Of a stretch of 64,000 bases of DNA, positions 47,235 to 58,156 are shown one piece after another. The position numbers were made by a program, and so were the translations under genes. Within the stretch, counting starts at the first letter, position 1; each line of letters starts with the position of its first letter. The stretch is from Cryptomeria japonica (lineage: Eukaryota > Streptophyta > Pinopsida > Cupressales > Cupressaceae). The stretch is taken from NCBI RefSeq assembly GCF_030272615.1, contig NC_081411.1, forward strand, positions 185,116,449 to 185,180,448, written 5' to 3'. The notes below the pieces were generated by a model. That model was not told where the DNA came from. It saw nothing but the letters and a program-made list of their open reading frames with translations, and did not search any database.

Positions 47235-47545
47235 TTGTCGACATCCTCTATGCTAAATAAGAGATTTGGAATGGGTATAAATATCCATCAAAACATAGTT
47301 GCAGCTGCACTAGTAGAGATGAATGCAAAATATGAAAACATAGACAAGGCATGCCAACTATTTGACATAATGCCTCAAAGAGATGTATCTCATGAAATGG
47401 AACAACTGCAAGATATGCAATAATGGATTTGTTGAAAAGGATTTATAACTTTCAGGCAAACTTATGTAGCAAGTGTGAACCCGAATTCAAGAACCTTTGC
47501 TAGCATATTCCTTGCCTTTGATATAATGTGAAAGCTTTGGAATAG
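47235..47545 (+). pseudogene. PPR protein pseudogene fragment
   Basis: Fragment of a pentatricopeptide-repeat protein of the plant PLS type, organelle RNA-binding proteins. 47235-47423 reads GMGINIHQNIVAAALVEMNA, then AKYENIDKACQLFDIMPQRDV, close to the PPR consensus [30 protein letters not shown]. After frame changes, TFRQTYVASVNPNSRTFASI is read at about 47447-47506, corresponding to the next repeat. A stop, at least one shift and loss of the surrounding repeats show it is dead. This is the only host-type protein sequence in its own locus here. It lies between Copia-2 and Gypsy-2. Confidence 0.8.
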
Positions 47546-47559
47546 GTTATTGTGGTTGT

Positions 47560-48468
47560 GAAATTTGGAATCTGTATATGAAACACAAACACTCAATAAA
47601 TCATTGCATGCATGGTTAGTTAATCAAAATCAATAAATGTAAAAACCATAACAAATTGACCTATTGCCTCCTAAAAGATGCTAGATTTTCTCTCAGATTT
47701 ATCTAAGCAATACCAGTGACTAGACTACACCAAGATAGAGGAATTAATCTATATGAATGCAAGATTAAGCTATATGAAATCTAGATGCCAGCAATAATTA
47801 TCAAGTTATATGATTCTATCAAGATAACATGATTAAGCTAATATTTAATAAGCTAAGATGCAATATTCTCAATGACTCTAGAGAAAAACCAGCATGATAA
47901 CAATAAAATCTCTAGCCTTCTTGATTGAGAGATGAGAGCGTGAATTTATAGAAAGTCCAAAGAGAAAGTGATGGTCAAGATTATCCCACAAGTAGTACAA
48001 TCTAGGTGATATGATGTGATTGGCTGCTTTCTTCAAATTTGAAGGAGATAAGATTGAGCTAAAATTGAGATAAAATCAGAAAAACTGATTTATTCCATTT
48101 TCCTTTCTTAAAGCAAGTGTTCTTTGATTTATTCCCTTTTATTCAATTTTGCTCCTTTTTTGAAATCTTTTTCAAATTATCTCAAATTAATTCTTTTTTC
48201 AAAATAATTCCTTTTTTTAAAATTTAAATGGCAAATTAATTTATGAATTAAATATGCTAGGATATTTAATTAAATAAATAGGATAATTGATTAAAGAGAT
48301 TTTGATGATTTATTTAATTGAAAAGATTAATTTGCCATGTGACATTGATGATTTAGGAATTAATTAATTAGGTGGTCAAAATTGATTTAATTGCCTTTGG
48401 TTAGGACCTTGGTGATGTAGTCGAGATTAGGGGCCCATGGTTTAGATGACCATTTATAGGGAATTACA
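47560..48468 (-). repeat. Gypsy-2 3' LTR (left end approximate)
   Basis: On the minus strand it starts TGTAATTCCCTATAAATGG right after the polypurine tract. The other end is not certain: it lies between the PPR remnant (about 47545) and 47600. No partner LTR is in the window. Confidence 0.6.
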
Positions 48469-48482
48469 TTTGCCCCTCTTTG
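48469..48482 (-). other. Gypsy-2 polypurine tract
   Basis: Minus strand AAAGAGGGGCAAA directly before the LTR start, identical in type to 27488-27499 of Gypsy-1. Confidence 0.8.
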
Positions 48483-48499
48483 AATTGATGTGCGAGCAG

Positions 48500-49120
48500 C
48501 ACATTGATTCAAAGATCAGTTGATGTCAAAAAGATACCTGTTCCGAACTTGATGGATCATGAACAGATGAAAAGCGAGATATTCAGCTTGATTTGAAGCA
48601 ATGAAACTGAATATATTGATCAAAGTGATATCGATCCCAAACTTGATTGAACTAGGACCAATGAAGAGAGAAGATACAGATCTTGAACTTGATGGATCAA
48701 GAAGTAGGTACTAATCTATAACTTGATTGAACTAGAATTAGTTGAGTGAAGAGATAATACTGATTTTGAACTTGATTGAACAAGAACCTATTAGCGAAAT
48801 AAAATGTCCAGCTTGATTTGATGTGATGAAACAGAATGCCTATTTGGATTGAGCATGTGATCACTATCAAAAAGACTCTTTAAACCCTTGATTAGGTTTA
48901 AACGAATAACCAGCTTGATGAGGTGTGATGAAGCTTATTACCGTTAAGAGATTGATTTAGATGAAGACAATATCAGCTTGATTTGGTGCGATGAAACTAA
49001 TTGCCCCTAGAGATTGATTTGATTTAAAGAACCTCAACTTGATATGATGTGATGAAGTTAAGATGCCCCTAGCAATGAGGTCTTGTTTGATGAGATTTGA
49101 TTGATGTTCAATTAAAATTT
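48500..49120. repeat. Degenerate CAGCTTGATTTGGTGYGATGAA repeat array
   Basis: About eight to ten units of roughly 55-65 bases with the core (C/A)ACTTGATTGAACTAGAA or CAGCTTGATTTGATGTGATGAA followed by ATTGCCCCTAG or similar. Lies just inside the Gypsy-2 3' LTR. Confidence 0.7.
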
Positions 49121-51109
49121 GATTGAAAAGATTTGCTGCTCAACTTTTGATGAAGATTTGAAAAAAAATATCTTGACTTTTGATGATGTAATCATTGATA
49201 ATGATGATGTAATAAGTATGCCCCTCGAGAGTGAAATAAAAAGATGGTGAGATACCACAGTGATTTGAGGCAATTCGAGTGATGAAAATATTTAGTGATG
49301 ATAATTTGAGCACAAAGAATGATTTAAGAATTGATTTGAGATAAATAGAAGAACTTTTGAGTTGATTGGAAAATATTTGAGCTCAAAGTGATGCAAAGAT
49401 TGACCTCAAGATGAATGTGCCAAGTGGTCAACGTTGTGACAATTTAACTAGAAAAGTGATGTCAGATTTTGCTTTTGATCCCGAAAATAGACTCAAGATG
49501 GTCAATTTAACTAGGGGTACAAATTTCATGTCAATCAGAGCAAGTTTGAAAATTAAGGTTTCGCTTATATAAGGGGTTGAAGGAGTTGAATTTTTTGATG
49601 ATATATATATAAGACACATGATTTGACTGCATTGTACTGTGTTGAGTGATGCAGGATGATTTATGAGATGGTTTTAATATGTGTTATTCTATATGATGTC
49701 TTATATGTCTACATTTCCTTTATAGTATGGATGCATGTAATATTGATGATCATGAATGTTTTTTTTTCATTTTCATATGCAAATGAATGAATTAATGGAT
49801 AAATATGATGATTCTGATACAAATGTGAATGCCATTTTTTTTTTCAATGTGATAATATGGATGCAAATGAATATGCAATGGATTTGTGGATCTATATGAT
49901 ATGCTCATGTATGCGGCTAACATCTCATGTAGGAATTGTGATGTAAATACATAGGTACTCAATCATGTCAAAGATAATGATATGCAGTTGACCACTTGAT
50001 AGAGAAATTATGATCATTTCAGATTTAATCTTGATTGAAAGGAAAGAAAAAGTAAAGTTACAATGCTGAAATTTCTTGAAATGCACAAAGCTTAGTATGA
50101 ATGCAACCTAAGACTTTAGTCACTGGATTTGTTATGCTATTTATCATCACTGAGCATTTTAAAATGTTAGAGATAGACATAAGCACCAAGGTACAAAGAG
50201 CGAGGGAGACCTGAATGTCATGTCCTTTTGATTTAGCAAGCGAACATAAGCATGAAGACATAAAGAGATAGGATGACATGAATGTTGCTTACGTGCAAAC
50301 ACAACAGACAAAGAAGAGTTCCTTTTTTTAACTATGCAATAGTAATTATCTTGTCTGCAATGACCATTTTATTGTTCATATCCTAGGACATATTAAGCAT
50401 GAATTAAAATTTCATAATAAAGAAAGTTACCCAAAAAAGACAAGGAAATAGTTCCAACCTCCCTATAGCATACAAATAAATGGAGTTGAGGTATATGTGG
50501 CAATTTCACCTTGATGTGAAGGTGCTTATCACAGACACCCAGTTTATGAGATGTTCCCAAATCATCATAATCATTCCTTCGAGAAGAAAACAAATTAAAG
50601 TATCATGCCCACGGTCCTTGCTCCTCTTGGTCAAGATAGATTTCCTTGAGTTACTTGGAGGGAATAATAAGAGAAAACCAATTTAAAAGACAACATACAA
50701 AGAAAATTTCAATAATAGCTCAAATAGTTTTAGTGATTATTTTCGTTGTTCTTGCTTTGTGTGTTTGATGAGATTTCAATAGAAAAACCCTTTAGTGGCT
50801 GGGAGACAGGTAATTGACTCGGATTGCATGACCCAGTACTAGTGACATAAAGATGACTTGGTTAAATTGCTTAATTTAGATTGATCGGTCGATTGCCCTA
50901 AGAATACGACGTTGATTGATTTCAAGCCATGAGGATTCCAAGAAGAATCAAGGTGTCACAAAAGCGACTGAAGGATATTTAGAAAAGTAGGAAATAAAGC
51001 AGGAAATGCTAGATTTGCATTGATAGATGGAGCACTTTAGTACAAGAGGTGCCTGTTTACTAGGTTTTCACCTCTTTGGCAAAGATTCTTTTTTTTTTTT
51101 CAGGTCTTT
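49121..51109 (-). other. Gypsy-2 3' non-coding region
   Basis: AT-rich, no recognisable gene. Short open frames on both strands have no family. At about 51045-51080 it has AGGTGCCTGTTTACTAGG followed by TTTTCACC, the reverse complement of the block after pol in Gypsy-1 (14166-14198). Confidence 0.55.
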
Positions 51110-51540
51110 GTAGCTGTAGAATTTCATCAGGTGGATGGTGTTGATTGGTTCATGGGGTTTTTCTCCTTTCAATGTTGATATTTGGTAAGCACTAGAGCAA
51201 AAAATTGCGGTAACAATGTAGGGACCCAGCTAGTTGGGTTCAAACTTCCCTTTTTGTTCTCAATACTGTTGATTTTTAGGATTCTCTCTCAAAACAAGGT
51301 CACCAACCTAAAATTATTTGTGTTGAACTTTCTTGTTATATCCTCTAGACATTATCTTCTGATAAGCTCTCAGATGATTGAATGCCACTTGCCGCATTCA
51401 TCCAGCAACTCGAGTTCTTGCAATCTAGATATTCTGCGATCTTCATCAGTGATAAGACCTTGCAAAGAAACTCTCAAAGAAGGAATTTCCACCTCAATAG
51501 GAAAGATTTCTTTGGCCCATACACCAAAGTAAAAGGTGTA
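51110..51540 (-). pseudogene. Gypsy-2 integrase C-terminal part
   Basis: Minus strand: SLVYG-like FTLVYGAKEIF, then PIEVEIPSLRVSLQGLITDE (about 51508-51449), ISRLQELELLDE, KVQHK, VGDLVLRENPKNQQ, KGKFEPN, LGPY and TIHLMKFYS near 51115. These match the C-terminal integrase blocks of Gypsy-1 (13700-14105). Broken by several stops. The 5' part continues at 54033 on the other side of the solo LTR. Plus-strand frames at 51182-51609 are shadows. Confidence 0.75.
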
Positions 51541-54032
51541 TGTTGGCATTGTGTTGTCATTGATGTCAATCAGTATAGATTGTTACTAGTATCACTGACA
51601 TTGATGTAAACTAGTGAACATGAGGTTGTTGACATTAGAGTTTGATGTCAACCGGTATAGAAGATGGACCGGTAAGGGAGAAGAGTTGATGTGGTGTCAT
51701 TGGTGACAACCAGGTGACAATCTTCATGTAGAAGGGAGAATCAGCATGTACCAATATAATAGAGGTGCATTAAAGTGATCACTCCACTCAGAAAAAGGGT
51801 TGTTGATTTGATGATGCATACAACTGAAATGAATAGATTATATGATTGGCTTTGATTGTGTTGAAGTGGCAGAATGCTATTTGGTTCACATCAACACCGG
51901 AGGAGAAGTATGTGCAGGACACCAGATTGCTAGTGTAAGGATAACTAGTAGGACTCCCACTAGATGAAGAATCTATCATAGGCTAGGTGATAGGTTGATA
52001 GAGTATGTTGCCTCTGTGTACAGGATGACATATGGAAAACCATCAGGACATATGTCATGATTGAAGATGCATCCTCCCCATGATAAAATCATACTTACAC
52101 TGATAGAATGATTCCCTGAAGTAGATAGGTGATTGAATACAGAGACTAGATGTACAAGTGGAAAATAAGAAAGCCTCTAGAGCATGAGATCAGAAGTGCA
52201 TGCCAGATAAGCAAGTGAAAACAAGGTATGCTACCAGGATAGTGAAGGAAGAATGAGAAGTTGAGATGGTGTGGTTGTAATTTTGACAAACTAGTTAAGA
52301 GGAGTGCAACAAACTGAAGGTTAAGGAGAGTGTGATTAAAGATACACACTAGACAAGAATTTGAAGAAGGTATGTTGAGTTGCCACCAGTGCAAATCTAA
52401 TGGAGGAAGATGAGATCGAGTCATCTAGGAAATTACCGGTAAAACAAGGATACCGATATGCAACTAAGAGAAGAATGTGAAAGAATGGAAGACCTTCATC
52501 TAATGGAGGTACACATGTTGAGTTATTCCTAATAGCTACTGAGTTTTGGCATGGTTTATGCCTAGTTGATGTACTACACTAGCAAGATTAAGTTGGTGTT
52601 GGCACGAAGGTTTACCGGCAAGATGTTACATGTCGGTAGGGTCTATTAACTGGTACATGAAACCAGTTATATGTGTGGTCAATGACTAGACTTGAACTAA
52701 TAGAGCAGTACGATGAGATGGATACCAATAGTAATGCCACGTGGAGATGAAGTGGAAAACTTGCATGAAGTGGTGGATGAAACATGCATAGGTTAGTGAA
52801 CCAAGGTCGGTGAGGTAGTTGAGGTTGGTCCAATATTAATGGTGACTGCGAAGATTGAGGTGGAGTTGTAGATGTGTGCAGCTCGAGATCAAATAGACAA
52901 TAGAGATTTAGGACAGATTGACTGTGCAGATCAGATTTAGCGAAGATAACAACTAACCCATTTATGGCGATTGACTGAGAAAAGCCAACAGATTTGATTG
53001 TAGGTTGCTGAAGAAGGAAGGCATGTTTTGGAAGACATGATAATGGTGAAAATGTGCAGGCAATCATCTCAGAGTTGTGATCCGATCAGATTTGATTGGA
53101 TTTGGTGTGCCTTGTGATCTATGGAGAAAACCCTAACCACCTATGATTTGAATTATCTTAAATAAATAAATAAAAAAAATATTGTGTTGCTACAAAGTGA
53201 TTGAGTGTTGCATGAGAGAGAAGATCAGTCAAGGGCTCTTCAAGGAAATAGAAAAGAGACTAAGTGTGAGGAAGAACCAGGTTGAAGTGTTCAACTAGTA
53301 GCAGTGTAGAACCAACTAAGTGTAGTATTAGTAGAGAGTAGTCAGAACAGTGGCAATGAGAAGCAAAGAGCAGTGAGTGATAGAAGAGATCCAGCAAGAT
53401 AGTGGCTGAGTTGTTGAAGATTCATTTAGAGTGAGTTGAGAACTGGTAAGGCAAAGGAGATACTTTACAGGTAGGGAGGTTTGTATTGAGATGTTACATG
53501 ATTCACATGTAACTGGATTACTACCTTTGAATTTTGAATATAATGTATTGTGATCATTGAGTTATAGGTCAGTGCAAGGGTTGTAGCCCCTTTAGGTTGT
53601 AGCCTATAAATTGTGTAAAGGTTGGTGCTCCTTTGAGTTGAAGCTCATAAATCAAAGGTTGTAGCTCCTTGGGTTGGTGCCCTAAATGAGGGGTTGGTAC
53701 TCCTTGGGTTGGTGCCCTAAATCAGGGGTTGTAGTTCCTTGTGTTGTAGCCCTAAATATTATCACAGAGATTTGATTGTGAAGTTTGATTGGAGCAATAG
53801 ACTCCAGCAGCATTGCTCATAGATTTTTTTTCCCATCTTGGGTTTTCCTCGTACATACGGGTGATATGAGATGTCCTTTATGTGTAATTGTATTTGTGTT
53901 GATCTCCCCACTAACTGGTAAGTCTGTTATGAGTTAGATCTATTAACTAGTATGCTCATACAGGATAGCTAAAAAGAAAATTTTGAGAACCACTGATTCA
54001 CCCCCCCTCTCAATGGTGCATTGTGCCTAACA
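51541..54032 (+). mobile_element. Solo LTR of 2492 bases
   Basis: Starts TGTTGGCATTGTGTTGTC and ends CAATGGTGCATTGTGCCTAACA, flanked by a perfect 5-base duplication GTGTA (51536-51540, 54033-54037). No primer site, gag or pol inside. TTTTTTTCCCATCTTGGGTTTTCC at 53825-53849 and CACCCCCCCTC at 54000-54010 mark the 3' part of a Copia-type LTR in plus orientation. It is best explained as the product of recombination between two LTRs of one element. Open frames inside (52146-52424, 52612-53067 minus) have no homologues I recognise. Unusually long for this LTR type. Confidence 0.85.
53565..53765 (+). repeat. GGGTTGTAGCCCCTTAGGTTG tandem repeat in the solo LTR
   Basis: Five to six units of about 33-40 bases with the form RGGTTGTAGCTCCTTGGGTTG followed by GTGCCCTAAAT. 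Located just before the TTTTTTCCC...GGGTTTTCC block. Confidence 0.8.
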
Positions 54033-54788
54033 GTGTAGACCCAGTAGGTGTTTTGATGCTTATTCTATAAGCCCATAGTGCCTGATTGAGTTGTAGATGC
54101 CAATCCTTTCTAGATTTGTTGACTATTTTATGTAGGATGGTCAGCAGAGTTTTGTTAGATGCTTCAACATCTCCATTACCTTGAGGGTAGTATATGGAAG
54201 ACCAATGTTGTTTGATTTTGAACTTGTCATAGAGATCATCTATATCCTTGTTTTTGAACTTCCCCCCATTATTAGTTACAACTAAGGAGGGGATTCCATA
54301 CCTGCAGATGATGTAGTTAAAAATGAATATAGCCACTTGTTTGTTGGTTGCTTTGATTAGCAAAACTACTTCAACCCACTTAGTGAAGTATTCTGTGGCA
54401 GTTATGATAAACTTATGTCCATTAGATGATGAAGGATAGATTTGGCCAATGAGGTCAAACACCCATTGTTGAGAAGGCCAATGTGTGATAATAGGTATGA
54501 GCTCCCCTGCTAGAGCATGTATGAGATTTCCATGCAGCTGGCATTTCTGACAAGTTTTAGCAAATTTTACAGCATATTTTCCTATATCTAGCCAATAGTA
54601 GCCAACCCTTAGTAGTTTCTGAGCTAGAGTTAGACCATTTGAGTGAGATCCACAAATACCTTCATGGAATTCAAATAGAGCACGTTGAGACTCTTCAAGT
54701 TCTAGACACCTAAGCAAAGTGCCATCTAAACCTCACCTATATAGATTGTTAGCGATAATGACATACCGTGAAGCATTACAGATCAGGT
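54033..54788 (-). pseudogene. Gypsy-2 integrase, finger and core
   Basis: A nearly open stretch (54717-54010) codes for integrase. ALFEFHEGICGSHSNGLTLA and KYAVKFAKTCQKCQLHGNLI form the HHCC finger (H, H, C, C all visible). Core: WPSQQWVFDLIGQIYPSSSN (first Asp), YFTKWVEVVLLIKATNKQVA, CRYGIPSLVVTNNGGKFKNK (DNG changed to NNG, second catalytic Asp lost), YYPQGNGDVEASNKTLLTIL (Glu kept). LWAYRISIKTPTGSTL follows. Upstream, to 54788, the linker NNLYR, stop, GLDGTLLRCLELEES. Loss of the second Asp would inactivate it. The solo LTR cuts it at 54033. Confidence 0.88.
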
Positions 54789-55709
54789 TGTTGGCAATTG
54801 ACACTCTATTGGTTGGTTTCATTATGTTGTCATTCATGAATAAATGATTCTGGGTTCCGGCTTCATACGGTGTACCAACAGGCACTTCAAAGACTTTACA
54901 CCAACACCGACACTAGTAGGATAGAAGATTTCTTTGGTCACCGACAATGTAGGCCGATATGGTATAGCAAGGTCATTGGTATTGGAGGTCGACACATCTT
55001 GGATCCAACATTGGCAAATAGTTTTAATGCTTATTCATTTATGTTATCTAGGCAACATGTAATATGTTATTGTATATATATTTGTAAGCCGACATAAGGC
55101 ATGTAAATTGTATAGGGTATATAGGTCAGTTTGATAGATCATTTTATAATAAAGGAATATATGGATATGGACATGGAAATCTAATATGATGTGAAATATT
55201 TCTCAGAGACTATATATGTGAGGAATTCATTGTAAGGGTTATTCCAGTACTGAGGTTTAGGGTTTCAACTGGAATAAATGGAGCTTAAACCAGAACTATA
55301 TTCTGGCATAGGAGATGCTATATTAAGTAGTTCACACTTCTCTGGATTATTTTCTGGATTATTATGTAGTTAGTGAGGCTCCTATTGCGATGAGTAGTGT
55401 TCTCTAGGTTGTAAGCCTTCCTGCAAGTGTAGGACCATCATATATTGTAATATCTCTTCATATGGCCAGTGAATTGATTTTGTGGATCACAAATCCCACC
55501 ATGGTTTTTCCTCTTTGAGGTTTTCCACATATAAATCTCTGTGTTATGTTTCTCATTTATGTGTCTGGCTTATTGGTTGCATTACTTCTTTCAATTCTAT
55601 TTATATGGGTATACCGATTGGTGTATGAATATTTTATTAAGATTAAAATCTTCTATTCTGGTATAAAACTGATTCACCACCCCCCTCTTAGTGTTATTGG
55701 TTTCCAACA
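54789..55709 (+). repeat. 5' LTR of family X copy 2
   Basis: 921 bases, TGTTGGCAATTGACACTC ... TTGGTTTCCAACA; partner in family of 1918-2829 (reverse). Confidence 0.9.
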
Positions 55710-55711
55710 AT

Positions 55712-55724
55712 TTGTATCAGAGCC
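55712..55724 (+). other. Primer binding site of family X copy 2
   Basis: TTGTATCAGAGCC, one base changed from TGGTATCAGAGCC. Confidence 0.88.
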
Positions 55725-55726
55725 TT

Positions 55727-56893
55727 ATGCCTCTGAAGAAGTTTAACAACTTGAGGAAGATCCTGAAACCAAAATCATTGAAGATGGCTTTAAAGAAGCA
55801 GCTTGAGATGACACTTGAAGATTGTGATGCTGAAAGATTCAAGAATTTAAAGCTACAAGATGAGTTGAATTCTGCTAAGGAATTCATTCTTTTCCTACAA
55901 GAAACACTTTCATCTATTCAAGCTAGGAGGAAAGAACTTTTACAAAATCAGGATGATGAAAATGCACTTAAAGAACAATGTTAGAAATTGAGTCAAGAGA
56001 ACATGATTATGAAGAATGAAATGCAAACTATGACTATGAGTATGTCTAAGGAGATTGAGGATAGAAAGAAAAAGGAATAAAACCTTGTTGTATCCCTAAA
56101 GAACAAATTTAAAGAATATGGTAGGTTGACTCATGAAAATGAGATACTTAGGACTAATTTGGTACAATCCCAGAGCAATAAGAAAGAGTTTGAGAGACAA
56201 ATGATGATATTGAGAGAAAACTTAACTGTTGCAAGTGAGTACAAAGAAAAATTCAAGATCAGCTTGGCACAACTTGATGACTTATTGAAGAGATAGAGGT
56301 AGATTGGAGACTCTAGTGGACTTGGCTTTGAGAAAGGGTAGAGCTCCAGTACTACCAATGAAGATCAAAACTGTAAGGCACCGGTAAGACAATTCAATGA
56401 TTATAAATTCAATGGTAGGTTTTTTTTTTGCAATAAATTTGCTCACATGGCTAGGCAATGTAGAAACAGAGCAAATCAGAACCATGATTCTACCCCCGAT
56501 AAATGTTCAAAATGCAATAAGTTTGGTCATAAGATAGAAGATTGCAGAATGAATGTAAAATGCTATGCTTGTGGAAAATTTGGACATATGGATAATTAGT
56601 GCAGTTCAAGCAATTTCACTGGTTTTAGCAAGGCAATTCAAAAGAACAATGTTACATGTTATGCATGCAATGAAATTGGACATATTGCTAAGTTCTATAA
56701 AAGCATAAATCCACTGGTTGGCAATAGAGGATCAAATAATAAAGGAAAAGACAAGGTTAGTGAAATCTAATATAATCACACTCAGAGATGGGTTAGGAAG
56801 AATGAAGAGCAATCATCAGATGAGAATGCCCCAATTATCTATCCAATAGAAGAGGCTTCTCTTTCACGAGTAGTGAGCTCAGCTGGTAACTAA
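55727..56893 (+). pseudogene. Family X copy 2 gag, coiled coil plus four zinc knuckles
   Basis: Frame from ATG 55727, three bases after the primer site, to TAA 56891-56893, about 388 codons. Broken only by in-frame stops, mostly TAG. First half is charged and coiled-coil-like (MALKKQLEMTLEDCDAERFK, LQDELNSAKEFILFLQE, QARRKELLQNQDDENALKEQ). Second half has four zinc knuckles: FFCNKFAHMARQC (first Cys lost), CSKCNKFGHKIEDC, CYACGKFGHMDN-stop-C, CYACNEIGHIAKFY (last Cys lost). The near absence of frameshifts contrasts with Copia-1 and Copia-2. Binds element RNA by analogy with other gag proteins. Confidence 0.85.
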
Positions 56894-56964
56894 GGTAGAT
56901 GCCTTAGGGATAGGAAAAATTCATAGAAGATGATGCATATACACCGAGAAGAGACTCTGGAAGA

Positions 56965-58106
56965 TGTTTGGAATTTTGATGATGTTGTGATTGTCATTGA
57001 TGGACACACACTTGCTTTGTGTACACTTTCTTGATGTATGAGTTATGCTCAACTGGTATTTGTTCCAATCGGTATTATGTATTATAGTCTCTAGACTATC
57101 GGTGTTTTGCAGAAGATGTTTACCAGTCACAAATTAACTGAAGACCTCAAGCGGTATGAAGACCTCAAGCAATTCAAGGATCTCAAGCGGTACGAAGGAA
57201 CAAAGTAGTAGTTAACATTTTTCTAGTCTTCATTTTTAACAACTGGTAATTGGTAAATTGTATGAACTGGTATTACTCTGTGATGAGTTACCAACTGGTA
57301 TTTCTGTGATGAGATATCATCCACTGATACTTTGGCGGTGATTTTGTGTCATGTTACCAAATGTGTCTAGATGCACTGAACCTAGGAACTTGTAATTTAA
57401 TCCTATTGGACCGACATGAAATCAGACTCCTTTATAAGGACATCATGTCTAGGGTTTTAAAAAGATGATGAGAGTTTGTATGTGTGATCATATAAGAGAA
57501 GATTAGGTCTGTGTGAAGAGAAAGAGTGTGGAGATATTGAAGACTGAAGTAATGTTGAAATGCATTAATAGTGAGCTATCAAGGATCTAACCAAGCATAC
57601 TGTGCTAGTATCTAGATCACTCACTTTTTGATTACTCACATCTTCGACAAGTCAAAAACCCTTAACTGGGTAGGCCTAGTAAAGTCTTTGTAAATCCTCT
57701 AACAAGGTGGTTCACAACTGTGAATCTAAAATTCTCTCACAAGGTAGTCTTTAACAGGACTTATCTCCTAACTGAGATCTAGATTCCTAACAGGATCTAT
57801 TCTGGCAAAGAACATTGTATGACCTTAACCGGTTTGACCTTAATCAGTTTGGTTTCTATTCTGCAGATAGTTACTTGTGAGTTTCTGCTCACTGTGGTTT
57901 TTCCCATTTGGGTTTCCATGTCAAAACATCTTATGTTATGGTGATTGTGCTCTTGTGGGTGAATGCTTTGTTTTCTATTTGGTTTTCATTTATCTTAATT
58001 GATTTATTAGTGAATCTGTTGTACTAGTTATCTGCTAAATTGTTTAGAAGTTTGAGTTCAGTGTTTTTTGGTATACTAATTCACCCCTCCCTCTTAGTAT
58101 TCATCA
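56965..58106 (+). repeat. Family Y 5' LTR
   Basis: 1142 bases, TGTTTGGAATTTTGATG ... TAGTATTCATCA. The 3' LTR begins without the extra T. Contains a TTTATAAGGACATCA stretch at about 57430-57445 (likely promoter area), AACTGGGTAGG/AACAAGGTGG short repeats at 57660-57790, and GGTTTTTCCCATTTGGGTTTCC at about 57896-57917. Confidence 0.9.
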
Positions 58107-58108
58107 AT

Positions 58109-58121
58109 TGGTATCAGATCC
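58109..58121 (+). other. Family Y primer binding site
   Basis: TGGTATCAGATCC, initiator Met tRNA type with one change, two bases after the LTR end. Confidence 0.88.
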
Positions 58122-58156
58122 AACCTTTCTCTAAGTCTAACCACTTGGAAGGAGAT

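Larger units (their letters stand above)
47560..54788 (-). mobile_element. Gypsy-2, minus-strand Tat-like element (3' half)
   Basis: Element read from right to left: end of RNase H linker and integrase (54788-54033 and 51540-51110), long 3' non-coding part (51100-48483), polypurine tract, and 3' LTR (48468 to about 47560). It is split by a solo LTR at 51541-54032 and cut at 54788 by the family X copy 2. Its 5' half must lie beyond the window. Integrase and the conserved block near 51060 resemble Gypsy-1, but no antisense PMD gene was seen in its 3' region. Confidence 0.8.
54789..56964 (+). mobile_element. Family X LTR element copy 2 (5' part)
   Basis: Plus-strand copy of the family at 1-2829: LTR 54789-55709, primer site, gag, and the first bases of the gag-ORF2 spacer, then interrupted by family Y at 56965. 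The rest must lie right of the window, beyond the Y 3' LTR. Inserted into Gypsy-2 between RNase H and integrase; 5' flank CAGGT (54784-54788). Confidence 0.88.

Noticed and set aside
51182..51609. Plus-strand open frames
   Set aside because: Antisense to the Gypsy-2 integrase C-terminus, which shows clear conserved blocks on the minus strand.
52146..53067. Minus-strand open frames of 92 and 151 codons in the solo LTR
   Set aside because: No family resemblance, lie in non-coding LTR, composition not convincing.
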